A stretch of DNA of 64,000 bases, from positions 1 to 64,000 of the forward strand of contig JADCFP010000103.1 in NCBI GenBank assembly GCA_020249465.1, in the 5' to 3' direction. This DNA is from Roseomonas sp. (GTDB lineage: Bacteria; Pseudomonadota; Alphaproteobacteria; Acetobacterales; Acetobacteraceae). Below the pieces are notes generated by a model. The model was given only the letters and a program-made list of their open reading frames with translations. It had not been told where the DNA came from and made no database searches. Position 1 is the first letter of the stretch, and each line of letters begins with the position of its first letter. Both the position numbers and the translations under genes were made by a program. Positions 1 to 10,513 of this stretch are shown piece by piece.

Positions 1-1
1 C

Positions 2-1267
2 CATAACCATGCGCGGCTGCGCGCCTTTTTGGATGCCTTCGGCTTTGATTATGAATTCGCCTCCTCATCTGATTACTATCGTTCCGGCAAGTTCGACGCA
101 GCGCTGCTGCGCATGGCGGAAAACCACGCCAAGGTGCTGGAAGTGATCCTGCCCACACTCGGGCCTGATCGTCGCGCCACCTATTCGCCCTTCCTGCCCA
201 TTCACCCGAAAACCGGCGTGGTGATGCAGGTGCCCATGGATGAAGTGCGCCCGGATCAGGACATGCTGGTCTGGCGCGATCCTGATACCGGGGAAAAATT
301 CGGCACACGCATCACCGGCGGCCATTGCAAGGCGCAATGGAAGGCGGATTGGGCCTTGCGTTGGTATGCGCTTGGCGTAGACTACGAAATGTCGGGCAAG
401 GATTTGATTGATAGCGTCCGGCTGTCTTCCGCGATATGCCGCGTGCTGGGTGGCCCACCGCCCGAGGGCTTTACCTATGAGCATTTCCTGGATGAGCAGG
501 GGCAGAAGATTTCCAAATCCAAGGGCAATGGCCTGACGATTGAGGAATGGCTGCGCTATGCGCCGCCGGAAAGCCTCTCGCAATTCATGTATAACCAACC
601 GCAGCGCGCGAAGCGGCTCTATTTCGATCAAATCCCGCGCGCCGTGGATGAATATCTGCAAAACCGCACGCGGCTCCGCACCGCGCCGGATGCCGCCAAC
701 CCGGCCTGGCATATCCATCGTGGCGCCGCACCGAATGACCCTGAGCCACCGGTTTCCTTCACCATGCTGCTGAACCTTGCCAGTGTGGTGAATGCCGATG
801 ATCCGGATTTGCTTTGGGGTTTTCTGGCGCGCTATGCGCCGGGCGCGACACCGGCAACGCAGCCCTTGCTCGGCAAGTTGGTGACTTATGCGGTCGCCTA
901 TTACCGGGATTTCGTCGCACCCACGAAGCGCTTCCGCAACCCGTCCGAGGCAGAGCGTGAGGCACTGACGGCGCTGATGGTCGCACTTCGCGACCGAGCG
1001 GCGGATTTGGAAGCCATGCCGGCGGAAGACCGCGCCAAGGCCGCGCAGGATCTGGTGTTTGACGCTGGGCGGCGGGAGCCCTTTTTGGAAACCAATAAGG
1101 ATGGCCGCATGGGCGTTTCCCGCGCCTGGTTCAATGCGCTCTATCAAGTGCTGCTCGGCCAGGAAGAAGGGCCGCGCTTTGGTGGCTTCATCGCGCTTTA
1201 TGGCGTGGCGGGCACCATTGGCCTCATTGAAACCGCCCTGGCGCGGGCGGAGAGTGCAAGCGCGTGA
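2..1267 (+). CDS. lysK: Class I lysyl-tRNA synthetase, 5'-truncated by window edge
   Basis: Charges tRNA-Lys with lysine in the cytoplasm. The reading frame is open from base 2 ([19 protein letters not shown]), so the true start and the HIGH motif lie outside the window. The class I KMSKS-type loop reads KISKSKGNG at about 506-532, followed by the helical C-terminal region typical of archaeal-type LysRS, the common form in alphaproteobacteria. The next gene begins inside the stop codon (GTGA overlap), which implies translational coupling with the MprF-like gene. MprF enzymes use Lys-tRNA as substrate, so the pairing is biologically sensible. Confidence 0.95.
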   Translation, partial: HNHARLRAFLDAFGFDYEFASSSDYYRSGKFDAALLRMAENHAKVLEVILPTLGPDRRATYSPFLPIHPKTGVVMQVPMDEVRPDQDMLVWRDPDTGEKFGTRITGGHCKAQWKADWALRWYALGVDYEMSGKDLIDSVRLSSAICRVLGGPPPEGFTYEHFLDEQGQKISKSKGNGLTIEEWLRYAPPESLSQFMYNQPQRAKRLYFDQIPRAVDEYLQNRTRLRTAPDAANPAWHIHRGAAPNDPEPPVSFTMLLNLASVVNADDPDLLWGFLARYAPGATPATQPLLGKLVTYAVAYYRDFVAPTKRFRNPSEAEREALTALMVALRDRAADLEAMPAEDRAKAAQDLVFDAGRREPFLETNKDGRMGVSRAWFNALYQVLLGQEEGPRFGGFIALYGVAGTIGLIETALARAESASA

Positions 1268-3228
1268 AGCCGCAGGGCGCCATGTCCCTGCTGAAACGCT
1301 ACGGCCCGACCTGTTTCGGGCTGATCCTGCTGGTGGGCGCGCTTTATGTCGTGCAGCGCGAGTTTCGCGGGCTTTCCTGGCGGGATATTCAGGCAGCGCT
1401 GCATGCCACACCACCTGCCGCACTTTGGCTGGCGGCTGGCTGCACGCTTGGTGCCTATCTGTTGCTCTCGGCCTATGACCGGCTGGGGTCCATCTATGCA
1501 GGGCATCCGGTTTCCTGGCGGCGATCCCTGCTTGCTTCCTTCTGCGCCTATTCGCTGGCGAATAATATCGGCGTAGCCACTGTTTCCGGGGCTGCGGTTC
1601 GCTATCGCTTTTATGCCAGTTGGGGCCTTGCGCCAGTGGCGATTGCCAAGGTCATCGCCATTACCTCGCTCACTTTCGGCCTTGGTGGTTTTGCCATTGC
1701 GGGGTTGGTGCTGGTGCTGGAACCCGACCTGCTGACCTTTCTGGGTAAGGGCGCGCCACGCTGGATCCTGCCGCTACTCGGCTTTTGCTGTTGGGCGATT
1801 GTGATCGCCTATGTGGTGATGGCGCGCTTCGTGCCGCATATCCGGCTTTTCGGGCATGAAATTGACCTGCCCGGCTTTCGTATTGCGCTTGCCCAGGTCG
1901 CACTGGCGACTGCTGATGTCGCGGTGACGGCGCTGATCTTCTACGCGCTGCTGCCACCCGCCGAGGGCCTCAGTTTTCTGCATTTTCTGGGGATTTACAT
2001 CGCCGCCTATATGGCGGGGCTGGCCGCCAATGTGCCGGGCGGCATTGGCGTGTTCGATGGCGCCATCCTGTTTGCCCTGGCTGGCTATATGCCAACCCCC
2101 GCCATTGTCGGCGCGCTGCTGCTGTTTAGGTTGTTTTACTACATCATCCCGCTTTTCCTGGCCGGGGCGCTTTTCGCGGGGTTTGAAGTCAGCCAGCGCC
2201 GCAAGCTGGTGGCACGGCTCGCGCCTGATCGGGGCATTGCGGTTTCCTTTCAAGTGTCCGCCCTGGTGGGGCTGACCGGGCTGGCCGCCCTGGTGCTGAT
2301 TTTCATCGGCGCCCTGCCGCCCAAGCCAAGCCTGCTTGGCCCAGTGCCGGATTTCCTGGAAGAAGCCGCGAGCCATTTTGCCGCCTCCGTGGTGGGCTCC
2401 CTATTACTCGCCGCCGCTTACGGGCTGGTGCGGCGGCTCGTGCTCGCCTGGTGGGCCTCACTGTTTCTGCTAGCAAATGGCACCCTGATTCTGGTGCTGC
2501 GCGGGGAACCGCTTTGGCTGATCGCGGCCTTTCTGCTGGTGCCCTTGCTATTGATGACCGCGCGCGGCGCCTTTTATCGCCATGCGCGGCTGATTGGGGA
2601 GGCCGTTTCTGCCGAGGGCCTGGGCGCCCTCGCCGCCGGGGCAATTTGCGGCCTGACGCTCGCGACCGTCGCCTATCAAAGCGAACTCGCCGAGCGATCC
2701 TGGTGGGGTGTGGTGCTGGCGGCGGATGCGCCGGCATCGCTCCGCTTTACGGTAGGCTTGGCCGGGGTGCTGCTGCTGGTCGCGGCGTTTCGGCTGCTGC
2801 TGCCCGCTCGCCCGCCGCTATTCCCCTATGCGGAACCGGTGCGGGAAAAGCTGCTGGCACTCGGCGCCATGGCGCCAGCGCTTTCCGCCGCTGATGGGGC
2901 GGTATTTGGCGAAGCGGGCCGGGCGGGCTTCGCCTTTCTGAAGCGGGATGGCGTGTGGCTGGCGCTCGGCGATCCCGCAGGGGAGGCGCGGGATAGGGTT
3001 TCTGCCATTTGGCGCTTCCGGGATTTGTGCGAAGCCGCCCAGGTTGACCCGGCCTTCTGGCGCGTGGGGCCGGAATTATTGCGGATTTACAGCGATATTG
3101 GCCTGACCGCGCTGCCGCTTGACCCGGATGGCGCCGCGCCGCGCTATCTGGTCTGCCGGGCGGAACGCGATCTGGAAAGCCTGCGCCCCCTGCTGCCCCA
3201 TGGCGGAGAAGAGGCTGAGGCCGCTTGA
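1264..3228 (+). CDS. MprF-like membrane protein with truncated synthase domain
   Basis: A 654-residue integral membrane protein. Residues about 1-310 match the UPF0104/YbhN-type flippase half of MprF ([31 protein letters not shown]), and further membrane helices run to about 515. From about 520 it shows the start of the DUF2156 lysyl-phosphatidylglycerol synthase domain ([30 protein letters not shown]), but it stops around 130 residues in, whereas full MprF proteins are about 850 residues. The second, aminoacyl-transferring GNAT half is therefore missing, and no continuation is visible in the other frames up to ugd. The GTG start overlaps the lysK stop; an ATG at 1282 is an alternative. It may flip lipids without making lysyl-PG. 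Confidence 0.8.
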   Translation: MKPQGAMSLLKRYGPTCFGLILLVGALYVVQREFRGLSWRDIQAALHATPPAALWLAAGCTLGAYLLLSAYDRLGSIYAGHPVSWRRSLLASFCAYSLANNIGVATVSGAAVRYRFYASWGLAPVAIAKVIAITSLTFGLGGFAIAGLVLVLEPDLLTFLGKGAPRWILPLLGFCCWAIVIAYVVMARFVPHIRLFGHEIDLPGFRIALAQVALATADVAVTALIFYALLPPAEGLSFLHFLGIYIAAYMAGLAANVPGGIGVFDGAILFALAGYMPTPAIVGALLLFRLFYYIIPLFLAGALFAGFEVSQRRKLVARLAPDRGIAVSFQVSALVGLTGLAALVLIFIGALPPKPSLLGPVPDFLEEAASHFAASVVGSLLLAAAYGLVRRLVLAWWASLFLLANGTLILVLRGEPLWLIAAFLLVPLLLMTARGAFYRHARLIGEAVSAEGLGALAAGAICGLTLATVAYQSELAERSWWGVVLAADAPASLRFTVGLAGVLLLVAAFRLLLPARPPLFPYAEPVREKLLALGAMAPALSAADGAVFGEAGRAGFAFLKRDGVWLALGDPAGEARDRVSAIWRFRDLCEAAQVDPAFWRVGPELLRIYSDIGLTALPLDPDGAAPRYLVCRAERDLESLRPLLPHGGEEAEAA

Positions 3229-3291
3229 ACCCCTTGCCAGCCATGGCCTGCCGCGCCATTGCAGGCGCGGCTCAGGTTTAAGGAGAAGACC

Positions 3292-4596
3292 ATGCGCATC
3301 GCCATGATCGGCGCCGGCTATGTCGGCCTGGTTTCCGGCGCCTGCTTCGCGGAATTCGGCGTGGATGTCACGGTGATGGACCTGGACCCCGCCAAGATCA
3401 CCGCGCTGCATGAAGGGCGCATGCCGATCTATGAACCGGGCCTCGATAAGCTTGTGGCAGAAAATGTCGCCGCCGGGCGGCTTGGCTTCACCACCGACCT
3501 CAAGACCGCCATTGCCGGGGCAGAGGCGGTTTTCCTCGCGGTTGGCACGCCAACCAGGCGGGGCGATGGCCATGCTGATCTTTCCTATGTCTATGCCGCC
3601 GCCGAGGAAGTGGCGCGCGCTGCAACCGGCCCCCTGGTGTTGGTGACGAAATCCACCGTGCCGGTTGGCACCGGGCGGGAAGTGCGCGCCATTGCCCGCC
3701 GCGTGCGGCCTGATCTGGCCATCAGCGTGGCGTCCAACCCTGAATTTTTGCGCGAAGGCAGCGCGATTGGCGATTTCATGCGCCCCGATCGCGTGGTGAT
3801 CGGCACCGAGGATGAACAGGGCCTGGCGGTGCTGAGGCGGCTCTATCGCCCGCTTTACCTTATTGAAACGCCGGTATTGGCCACCAGCCTTGAGACCGCA
3901 GAGCTCATCAAATACGCGGCCAATGCCTTCCTCGCGACCAAGATCACCTTCATCAATGAAATCGCCGATCTTTGCGAAAAGGTCGGCGCCGATGTGCATG
4001 ATGTGGCGCGCGGCATGGGCCTTGACGGGCGGATTGGGCGGAAATTCCTTCATCCCGGCCCTGGCTATGGCGGTTCCTGCTTCCCCAAGGATACGCTCGC
4101 TTTGGCCCATACCGCGCAGGATGCCGGCGCGCCGCTCAAGCTCGTGGAAGCGACCATTTCGGTGAATGAGGCGCGCAAGGCGCAAATGGCGGATCGCATC
4201 CTGGCGGCGCTTGGGCCAAACCCAGCGGGCAAGACCGTTGCGGTGCTTGGCCTGACCTTCAAGCCGGAAACGGATGACATGCGCGATGCGCCATCACTCG
4301 TGATCCTGCCCAGGCTGGCGGCGGCGGGGGTGGCGCTGCGGGCCTTTGACCCGCAGCCCGGCCATGCGCGCCAGGTGCTACCCCAGGCGGTACATTATGC
4401 CGATAGCCCTTTGGATGCGGCAGCCGGTGCCGATGCGCTGGTGGTGCTGACGGAATGGAATGAATTTCGCGCCCTGTCACCGGAACGCCTGAAATCTGCC
4501 ATGAAGGGCAGTATTGTGCTCGATCTTCGCAATATCTGGGACCCGGCGGCGATGCGCGCTGCTGGCTTTACCTATTCATCCATTGGCCGCCCCTGA
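3292..4596 (+). CDS. ugd: UDP-glucose 6-dehydrogenase
   Basis: Oxidises UDP-glucose twice with NAD+ to UDP-glucuronate for cell-envelope polysaccharide. 434 residues, usual length for the family. The N-terminal Rossmann motif is [11 protein letters not shown] (residues 6-16), and the catalytic cysteine is Cys263 in GGSCFPKD. The ATG at 3292 is chosen because AAGGAG lies 7 bases upstream; an upstream in-frame start would add 11 unconserved residues. The gene lies 64 bp after the MprF-like gene and 11 bp before the sugar-phosphate mutase, so they probably form one envelope operon. Confidence 0.95.
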   Translation: MRIAMIGAGYVGLVSGACFAEFGVDVTVMDLDPAKITALHEGRMPIYEPGLDKLVAENVAAGRLGFTTDLKTAIAGAEAVFLAVGTPTRRGDGHADLSYVYAAAEEVARAATGPLVLVTKSTVPVGTGREVRAIARRVRPDLAISVASNPEFLREGSAIGDFMRPDRVVIGTEDEQGLAVLRRLYRPLYLIETPVLATSLETAELIKYAANAFLATKITFINEIADLCEKVGADVHDVARGMGLDGRIGRKFLHPGPGYGGSCFPKDTLALAHTAQDAGAPLKLVEATISVNEARKAQMADRILAALGPNPAGKTVAVLGLTFKPETDDMRDAPSLVILPRLAAAGVALRAFDPQPGHARQVLPQAVHYADSPLDAAAGADALVVLTEWNEFRALSPERLKSAMKGSIVLDLRNIWDPAAMRAAGFTYSSIGRP

Positions 4597-4607
4597 AAGA
4601 TTTCACC

Positions 4608-6020
4608 ATGACCGGATTCAATCATCGCTTCGACCCCACCGTGCTGCGCGAATATGATATTCGCGGCATTGTGGGCAAAACCTTGAACCCGGAAGATGCC
4701 TACGCGATTGGCCGCTGCTTCGGCAGCATTGTCAGCCGCGGCGGCGGCACGCGCGTGGCCGTCGGCTATGATGGCCGGCTGCACTCGCCCGAGATGGAAG
4801 CGCAGTTGGTCGCGGGCCTGCGCGCCTGCGGCTTGGAAGTGGTGCGGATTGGGCTTTGCGCGACACCGATGCTTTATTACGCGGCCTATGCGCTGGAAGC
4901 CGATGGTGCGGCGATGGTGACCGGCAGCCATAACCCGCCGGACTATAACGGCTTCAAGATGATGATCGGCAAGAAGCCCTTCTACGGCGCACAGATTCAG
5001 CAAATTGGCCGCATGGCCGCCGAAGGCGATGTGGTGCCGGAAGCCGCCGGCAGCGATCGCGCCGTTGATATCGCCACGCGCTATGCGGATCGTGTGCTGC
5101 AGGATTGGGATGGCGGCGACCGCGCGCTGAAAGTGGTGTGGGATCCCGGCAATGGCTCGGCCGGGCCGATTGTGAAAGCGCTGGCAGCGCGACTGCCCGG
5201 GCATCACATGGTGATCAATGCCGAGGTGGATGGGCGCTTCCCGAACCATCACCCCGACCCGACCGTGCCGAAGAACCTTGAACAATTGATTGCCGCCGTG
5301 GCGCGCGAAGGCGCTGATCTTGGCATTGCCTTTGATGGCGATGGGGACCGTATCGGCATTGTTGATAATGAAGGCCATGTGCTGTTTGGCGACCAGTTGA
5401 TGATCGTGCTGGCGCGCGATGTGCTGAAAGCCAAGCCGGGTGCCACCATCATCGCCGATGTGAAGGCATCGCAAGTGCTGTTTGATGAAATCGCCAAGGC
5501 GGGCGGGCAGCCCTTGATGTGGAAGACCGGCCATTCGCTGATCAAGGCGAAAATGGCGGAGACCGGCAGCCCGCTGGCGGGGGAGATGTCGGGCCATATC
5601 TTCTTCGCCGATAAATGGTACGGCTTTGATGATGCGCCCTATTCCGCCGTGCGGCTGCTTGGCATTGTCGCACGTCTGGCCGGCCCGCTTTCCGCGCTGC
5701 GTGGGGCGCTGCCACAAGTGATCAATACGCCGGAACTCCGGTTTGACTGCACGGAAGCGCGCAAGTTTGAAGTGGTGCGTGAAGTGAAGGAACGCCTCGC
5801 TGCTGCCGGCGCCAAGGTGCAGGATGTGGATGGCGTGCGCGTGCTGACCGATGATGGCTGGTGGCTGCTGCGCGCTTCCAATACCCAGGCAGTGCTGGTT
5901 GCGCGTGTGGAAGCCTCCAGTGAGGCCGGGCTTGAACGCCTGAAGGCCGATCTGGCGCGCCAGATCACGGCGAGTGGCTTGGCGGTGCCGGATTTCTCCG
6001 GCGCCAATGCGGGGCATTGA
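4608..6020 (+). CDS. Phosphomannomutase/phosphoglucomutase
   Basis: Bifunctional alpha-D-phosphohexomutase interconverting the 1- and 6-phosphates of mannose or glucose, feeding UDP-glucose (substrate of the upstream ugd) and GDP-mannose. 470 residues, as in the AlgC/PMM-PGM family. The phosphoserine loop is TGSHNPP with Ser107. The metal loop is FDGDGDRIG, the sugar-specificity loop contains GEMSGH, and the C-terminal phosphate-binding loop is LRASNTQ. It may be co-transcribed with ugd. Confidence 0.93.
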   Translation: MTGFNHRFDPTVLREYDIRGIVGKTLNPEDAYAIGRCFGSIVSRGGGTRVAVGYDGRLHSPEMEAQLVAGLRACGLEVVRIGLCATPMLYYAAYALEADGAAMVTGSHNPPDYNGFKMMIGKKPFYGAQIQQIGRMAAEGDVVPEAAGSDRAVDIATRYADRVLQDWDGGDRALKVVWDPGNGSAGPIVKALAARLPGHHMVINAEVDGRFPNHHPDPTVPKNLEQLIAAVAREGADLGIAFDGDGDRIGIVDNEGHVLFGDQLMIVLARDVLKAKPGATIIADVKASQVLFDEIAKAGGQPLMWKTGHSLIKAKMAETGSPLAGEMSGHIFFADKWYGFDDAPYSAVRLLGIVARLAGPLSALRGALPQVINTPELRFDCTEARKFEVVREVKERLAAAGAKVQDVDGVRVLTDDGWWLLRASNTQAVLVARVEASSEAGLERLKADLARQITASGLAVPDFSGANAGH

Positions 6021-6078
6021 GGGCGGGCGCGGGTTTGGGTTACGGTTCCTGCAACTTGAACAAGGGAAGGAACCGGGA

Positions 6079-7056
6079 ATGAAGCTCAATCGTCGTCAAG
6101 TCTTGGTTGCGGGCGCTGTACTGGCGGCGCCGGTGACGCTGCGTGCACAGGATTTCCCAACGCGGCCCATTCGCATCATCGTACCCTTCCCCGCCGGCGG
6201 GACCACGGATTTGCTCGCACGGCTTTTCGCGCAGCGCATGACCGAAACAATGGGTCAATCTGTCGTCGTTGAAAATCGCGGCGGCGGTGGCGGTTCGATT
6301 GGCGCTGATGTTGTCGCGAAGGCAGCACCCGATGGCTATACGCTGTTGATGCACAATATCACCTTCCCAACCACCACGGCAGCGATGACGCTGGCGGGAC
6401 GCCCGCCGCATGACATTGAACGGGATTTCGCGCCGCTGTCACTCGGCGCCAATGTGCCGCTGGTCATCCTGGCCAATCCAGCGGTGCCAGTCACCGATTT
6501 GCAGGGCTTTATCGGTTGGGCGAAGGCGCAATCATCGCCGCCCTTTTATGGTTCAACAGGCCCCGGTTCCTTCATGAATATGGTGGGCGAAGTGCTGAAG
6601 CGCGATGCCGGCATTGCGATGGAACACGTGCCCTTCCGTGGCGCGGCGCCGATGATTCAGGAATTGATCGCAGGGCGCGTGCAATTCGGCGGCGATCAAA
6701 TCTCCACTTGCTTCGGCCATGTGCGTTCCGGTGCCTTGAAGGGGCTTGCCACCACCGCATCCAAGCGCGCCAAGGTATTGCCCGATGTGCCGACGGTGCG
6801 CGAACAGGGTTTTGCTTCCTTGGAATTGGATGGCTGGAACGGCTTCTTTGCCCCGGCGCGCACGCCTGCGCCGATCATGGCGCGGCTGCAGCGCGAAATC
6901 GCCGCCGCCGCCGCGCAGCCCGAATTCATCAAGCGCTGTGATGAAGTGGGCGCGGAAGCCGTGGGGTCTGATTCCGAAAGCTTCGGCGCCATGGTGCGTG
7001 CCCAGGCTGCGAAAATCCGCGACCTGGTCGCGAGTGTGCAATTGAAGCCGGAGTGA
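6079..7056 (+). CDS. Bug/TctC-family tripartite tricarboxylate transporter solute-binding protein
   Basis: Periplasmic substrate-binding protein of the tripartite tricarboxylate transporter (TTT) type, which binds carboxylates for uptake. From the ATG at 6079 it has 325 residues. That start is preferred because GGGAAGGAA lies just upstream and it gives a signal peptide with a twin-arginine-like start (MKLNRRQVLVAGAVLAAPV) ending near RAQDFP. The Bug hallmarks PIRIIVPFPAGGTTD and ADVVAKAAPDGYTLL are present. No membrane subunits (TctA/TctB) are adjacent, which is common for Bug genes. It lies next to the catabolic cluster but on the opposite strand, so a role in taking up that cluster's substrate is only inference. 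Confidence 0.9.
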   Translation: MKLNRRQVLVAGAVLAAPVTLRAQDFPTRPIRIIVPFPAGGTTDLLARLFAQRMTETMGQSVVVENRGGGGGSIGADVVAKAAPDGYTLLMHNITFPTTTAAMTLAGRPPHDIERDFAPLSLGANVPLVILANPAVPVTDLQGFIGWAKAQSSPPFYGSTGPGSFMNMVGEVLKRDAGIAMEHVPFRGAAPMIQELIAGRVQFGGDQISTCFGHVRSGALKGLATTASKRAKVLPDVPTVREQGFASLELDGWNGFFAPARTPAPIMARLQREIAAAAAQPEFIKRCDEVGAEAVGSDSESFGAMVRAQAAKIRDLVASVQLKPE

Positions 7057-7067
7057 AGCCGCATGTC

Positions 7068-7095
7068 GCGCCCATGGAATTCACGCCATGGGCGC
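7068..7095 (+). terminator. Hairpin terminator after the Bug gene
   Basis: Perfect 10-bp stem GCGCCCATGG / CCATGGGCGC (7068-7077 with 7086-7095) around an 8-base loop, 12 bp after the stop codon and between convergent genes. There is no T-tract, so it may work with Rho or only protect the 3' end. Confidence 0.55.
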
Positions 7096-7214
7096 CCGGG
7101 CGCTGAAACGCCGGCAGACCCCGCCCGGTTCAGGCCCTTATCATAATTCTGATCGTTACTGCTCTCAAAACACGAACCGGTTATAAGCGCCGTAAAGACA
7201 CCGGTCAGAAGAAT

Positions 7215-8099
7215 TCAGGCCGGCGGCATGGCCCAGACTGCGGCCTCATTCCCCGCAGCATAATAGTTGTTGGTGATCGCCGCATTGCGATTGACCAGCG
7301 GGCGCATGAAAAGCGGGTGCGTCATGCTGCGGATTTCATGTTCCACTTCAAAAAGCACACGCCCATCATTCGGGTCCACCACCTTGATGAAGCGGTATTG
7401 ATGTGCGCTGTCTTCGCGCGAAATCAGGCCGCGTTCATTGAGCCGATTGTAGATTCCGCCGAAATCCACGAAGGCCAATTGAATATGATGGCCGTCAAAG
7501 GCGGGTTGCGGCTTATCGGTTTCGCGGAAGATCAGGAATTGCTCCCGCGCCACGCGCACATAAAGCGCGCCATCGCGCATTGCCGTGCTGGTGCCGATGA
7601 TCTGTTCATAAAACCGCGCCATGCCGGGCAAAGTGCCGGGTGCGACATCGAATTCCACATAGGGCATGCCAAGCGTGATGCGGCCAAGTTTGTCTGCATC
7701 CGGTGTGTGGCAGCGCATGCGATTGCCCCAGGGGCAGGTCACATCCACATGATCGGCGGCTTCGGCAAAGGTGTATTGCGTGCCTTCCAGCCAGCGCCGC
7801 GCACGATCCAAGCGATGCAATAGCTGCGCGCGATCCGGCAGCACCAGGCCCACCGTGCCGCGCAATACCTGCGCGGGGCCGGTCGGCAAATGAAATTGGC
7901 TGATGCCGACATTGGCCCACATATTGTCAATGCCTGTCATGAGATAGGGATCGCGCGTCAGGCCAAGCGCGCTGATGTAGAAGGCTGTTGCCTTCAACTG
8001 ATCCGGCACTTGCAGATTGACATGCTGCAATTCGACAACATTGCCTAAGGATTCCTCGGTCCGATCCCAGGGGCAGGCGAGTTTCGGGGTGCCATCCAT
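7215..8099 (-). CDS. VOC-family (glyoxalase/extradiol dioxygenase-like) protein
   Basis: A 294-residue vicinal-oxygen-chelate protein with two VOC modules. The first opens with ELQHVNLQVPD, and the second holds the conserved histidine in FDGHHIQLAFVD and the acidic ligand in VLFEVEHE, so a metal site is plausible. Many such proteins are ring-cleaving dioxygenases or isomerases; the substrate cannot be told. It is the last gene of the minus-strand catabolic cluster, 41 bp after the serine hydrolase. Confidence 0.8.
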   Translation of the reverse strand: MDGTPKLACPWDRTEESLGNVVELQHVNLQVPDQLKATAFYISALGLTRDPYLMTGIDNMWANVGISQFHLPTGPAQVLRGTVGLVLPDRAQLLHRLDRARRWLEGTQYTFAEAADHVDVTCPWGNRMRCHTPDADKLGRITLGMPYVEFDVAPGTLPGMARFYEQIIGTSTAMRDGALYVRVAREQFLIFRETDKPQPAFDGHHIQLAFVDFGGIYNRLNERGLISREDSAHQYRFIKVVDPNDGRVLFEVEHEIRSMTHPLFMRPLVNRNAAITNNYYAAGNEAAVWAMPPA

Positions 8100-8140
8100 T
8101 GTTTCGCTCCGTTTCTCTGTTTGCGCGGGTTGAATTCGCC

Positions 8141-9451
8141 TCAGCGGCGGCTTTCCACCATTGCGCCATAAACCAGGTTCTTGAACAACATCCGCGTATG
8201 GCCGCGGCGCGAAGGGCCTTGGGCCATGAAGACCGCGACCAGCCCCTCGGCGCGGTCAATGGTGAAGGAAGTGCCCCAGGCGCCAGCCCACATGGCATCG
8301 CCCGTGCTGCCGGGCGCGACCCCCAACCCATCCTGCAAGCGCACCCCAAAGCCAAGGCCAAAGCCATAGCCGGGGCCTGTCGAGGATTCCGGCGTGCCGC
8401 CCATGCCCTGGATATGGTTGGACAGCATGTAATTCACCATGGGCGCGGAAAGGTAGCGCCGGCCACCATAAATACCGCCATTGGCGACCATTTGCGCAAA
8501 GCGGATATAATCCCCGGCGGTGGAGACCAATCCGGCACCGCCCTTGAAATAGGATCGCCCGGCTTCGTTCTCCATGATCCGATAGGCACGCCACATGCGC
8601 GCCTTCAGCGGGTCGCTATCCAGCGCCTCGGCCAGACGGTCGCGCTTTTCAGCCGGCACGAACCAAGCGGTATCCTTCATGCCAAGCGGGCCGGTGATGC
8701 GCTGCACGAAGAAGCGATCAAGCGGCATGCCCGCCACGCGTTCCACCAGCAGGCCCAGCACATCTGTTGCCACAGAATAATGGAACATGGTGCCAGGTTG
8801 ATGCGCAAGCGGTATGGTGCCCAGGCGGCGCAGCATCTCATCGCCCGTAATTGGCGCATCGGCGGCAGCGATATTGAGGTTGTTATGCATATCCCGTATG
8901 CGCGTGGATGGCGCGCTATCGGCATAGACAAAGCCGGCGGAATGGCGCAGCAAATCCTGCACCCGTGGCTGGCGGCTTGGCGCAACATCCTCGGTGGGCT
9001 GACCTTCGCGGCGCAATTCCACTTTCAGATTGGCCAATTCCGGCAGAAAATCCGCGATTGGATCGGAAAGCTTCATCTTGCCTTCCTCAACCAACATCAT
9101 CGCCGCGACCGAGGTGATGGGCTTGGTCATGGAAGCTTGCAGGAAAATCGAATCACGGCGCATCGGTTTGGTGCGCGCGGCATCCTGATGGCCATAGGCT
9201 TCGAAATGCACCACCTCTGCACCGCGGGCGATGATGGCAACGCAACCGGGATAGGAACCGCGTGCGGCTTCGGCCATCAGGGCGGGTTCAAAGGCTTTCA
9301 GGCGCTGGCGTGAAAAGCCTCGCACCACTTCCGGCGGGCGGGGCGGGCGTGGCGGGGCCTCGGCGGCTTGTTGCGCCATGGCCGGGCTGGAAAGGCCCAG
9401 GGCGGAAAGGCCGAGCGCAAAGGTGGCGCGGCGGGACGTTGTGGGCTGCAT
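8141..9451 (-). CDS. Exported serine hydrolase of the class C beta-lactamase fold
   Basis: A 436-residue hydrolase of the beta-lactamase/EstB type (esterase, amidase or lactamase; substrate unknown). The nucleophile motif is SMTK (SxxK), the second motif YSV lies in FHYSVATDVLG, and GAWGT occupies the place of the third motif. The start at 9451 is chosen because GGAGGAG at 9461-9467 sits 9 bases upstream; the ATG at 9457 would leave only 3 bases. The N-terminus SRRATFALGLSALGL...AMAQ looks like a Tat-type signal peptide, so the enzyme is probably periplasmic. Confidence 0.85.
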   Translation of the reverse strand: MQPTTSRRATFALGLSALGLSSPAMAQQAAEAPPRPPRPPEVVRGFSRQRLKAFEPALMAEAARGSYPGCVAIIARGAEVVHFEAYGHQDAARTKPMRRDSIFLQASMTKPITSVAAMMLVEEGKMKLSDPIADFLPELANLKVELRREGQPTEDVAPSRQPRVQDLLRHSAGFVYADSAPSTRIRDMHNNLNIAAADAPITGDEMLRRLGTIPLAHQPGTMFHYSVATDVLGLLVERVAGMPLDRFFVQRITGPLGMKDTAWFVPAEKRDRLAEALDSDPLKARMWRAYRIMENEAGRSYFKGGAGLVSTAGDYIRFAQMVANGGIYGGRRYLSAPMVNYMLSNHIQGMGGTPESSTGPGYGFGLGFGVRLQDGLGVAPGSTGDAMWAGAWGTSFTIDRAEGLVAVFMAQGPSRRGHTRMLFKNLVYGAMVESRR

Positions 9452-9539
9452 GAACATTTCCTCCTCCGGCGGTCCTGAAGGGCCGCCCTGTTGGGAGGAA
9501 AGGCTAGATCAGTTTGGGCAAGGCTGAAAGCGCCCTGCC

Positions 9540-10502
9540 CTATTCCGCCGCCTTGGGCGCATAGCCCAGACCGCCTTGGTATTTTTCGGCCGCTTCGGCG
9601 GGCAGGAATTCGGCTTCCATTTCACGGATGCGGTCAAAGCCGGCGAAGCCATGCAGATTGCCCATGGGGTGCTGCTTGAAGCGCGCATCATAGGCGGCTT
9701 CGGCCATCGGGCCTTCGGCCTTCAGCGTGGTCGCGAAATCATGGATCGCCATGATGGTGGCGCGCATCGCAGCGCCCGGCAGGATGCAGGCGCGAATGCC
9801 AATCGCGGCCATTTCTTCTGCCGTGAAACGGGGTGAAATGCCGGTCATGTTGTAGAAGACAGGGCCTTTCACCGCCTGGCAAATATGCGCCACTTCTGCC
9901 TTGTCCTTCGGGCCTTCCACGAAGGCGAGGTCCGCCCCCGCTTCCAAAAACGCATTGGCGCGGGTGATGGCTTCTTCCATGGAACCGCCATGCGCGCCGC
10001 GCGCATCGGTGCGCGCGATGATGACGAAATCCGGATCGAGCGCATCACGGGTTTTGCAGGCGGCGCGGATTTTCAGCACAGCCTCATCGCGCGCAATCAC
10101 CTCCCGCCCCGCGACATGGCCGCAGCGCTTGGGCGCCACCTGGTCTTCCAGATGCATTCCCGCCACACCGGCGCGAATATATTCTTCCACCGTGCGCACC
10201 ACATTGATGGCATTGCCGAAGCCCGTATCGGCATCGGCAATCAACGGGGCACGCACGGCAGAGGCGATAAGCTTCGCATTCAGCGCCATTTCGGTCAGCG
10301 TAATCAGCCCCGCATCCGGCAGGCCAAGCAGATTGAGCGATGTGCCATAGCCCGACATGTAAAGTGCCGGAAAATTCGCATGTTCCAGAATGCGGGCCGA
10401 CATGGCGTTGAAGCAGCCGGGCAGGATCAGCGGCGCGGGTTCCTTCAGAAGCGCGCGCAAGCGTGTGGTGGCGCGGGCGGGGCTGGCTTGACCAAGGCGC
10501 AT
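9540..10502 (-). CDS. Isocitrate lyase/PEP mutase superfamily enzyme
   Basis: A 320-residue C-C or P-C bond lyase with the fold of 2-methylisocitrate lyase, oxaloacetate decarboxylase and carboxyphosphonoenolpyruvate mutase. Metal-binding DADTGFGNA (Asp90, Asp92), HLEDQ (119-121 region) and the active-site loop KRCGH (125-129) are all present. The ATG at 10502 is preferred, since the 38 codons upstream overlap the nitroreductase gene and are unlike the family. It lies 11 bp downstream of the nitroreductase gene. The exact reaction is not determinable. Confidence 0.85.
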   Translation of the reverse strand: MRLGQASPARATTRLRALLKEPAPLILPGCFNAMSARILEHANFPALYMSGYGTSLNLLGLPDAGLITLTEMALNAKLIASAVRAPLIADADTGFGNAINVVRTVEEYIRAGVAGMHLEDQVAPKRCGHVAGREVIARDEAVLKIRAACKTRDALDPDFVIIARTDARGAHGGSMEEAITRANAFLEAGADLAFVEGPKDKAEVAHICQAVKGPVFYNMTGISPRFTAEEMAAIGIRACILPGAAMRATIMAIHDFATTLKAEGPMAEAAYDARFKQHPMGNLHGFAGFDRIREMEAEFLPAEAAEKYQGGLGYAPKAAE

Positions 10503-10513
10503 CGGTGTTTTCC

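Noticed and set aside
65-1423. Long minus-strand reading frame of 452 codons opposite lysK
   Set aside because: High-GC antisense shadow; composition is arginine/histidine-rich with no domain, and lysK is certain. The same holds for 4,572-6,089 and 22,591-23,376 on the minus strand.
3119-3307. Frameshifted continuation of the MprF synthase domain
   Set aside because: Other frames after 3,100 show no GNAT/DUF2156 sequence, so a simple frameshift does not explain the truncation.
8099-9313. Plus-strand frame of 404 codons opposite the serine hydrolase
   Set aside because: Antisense shadow of a gene with clear SxxK and signal peptide.
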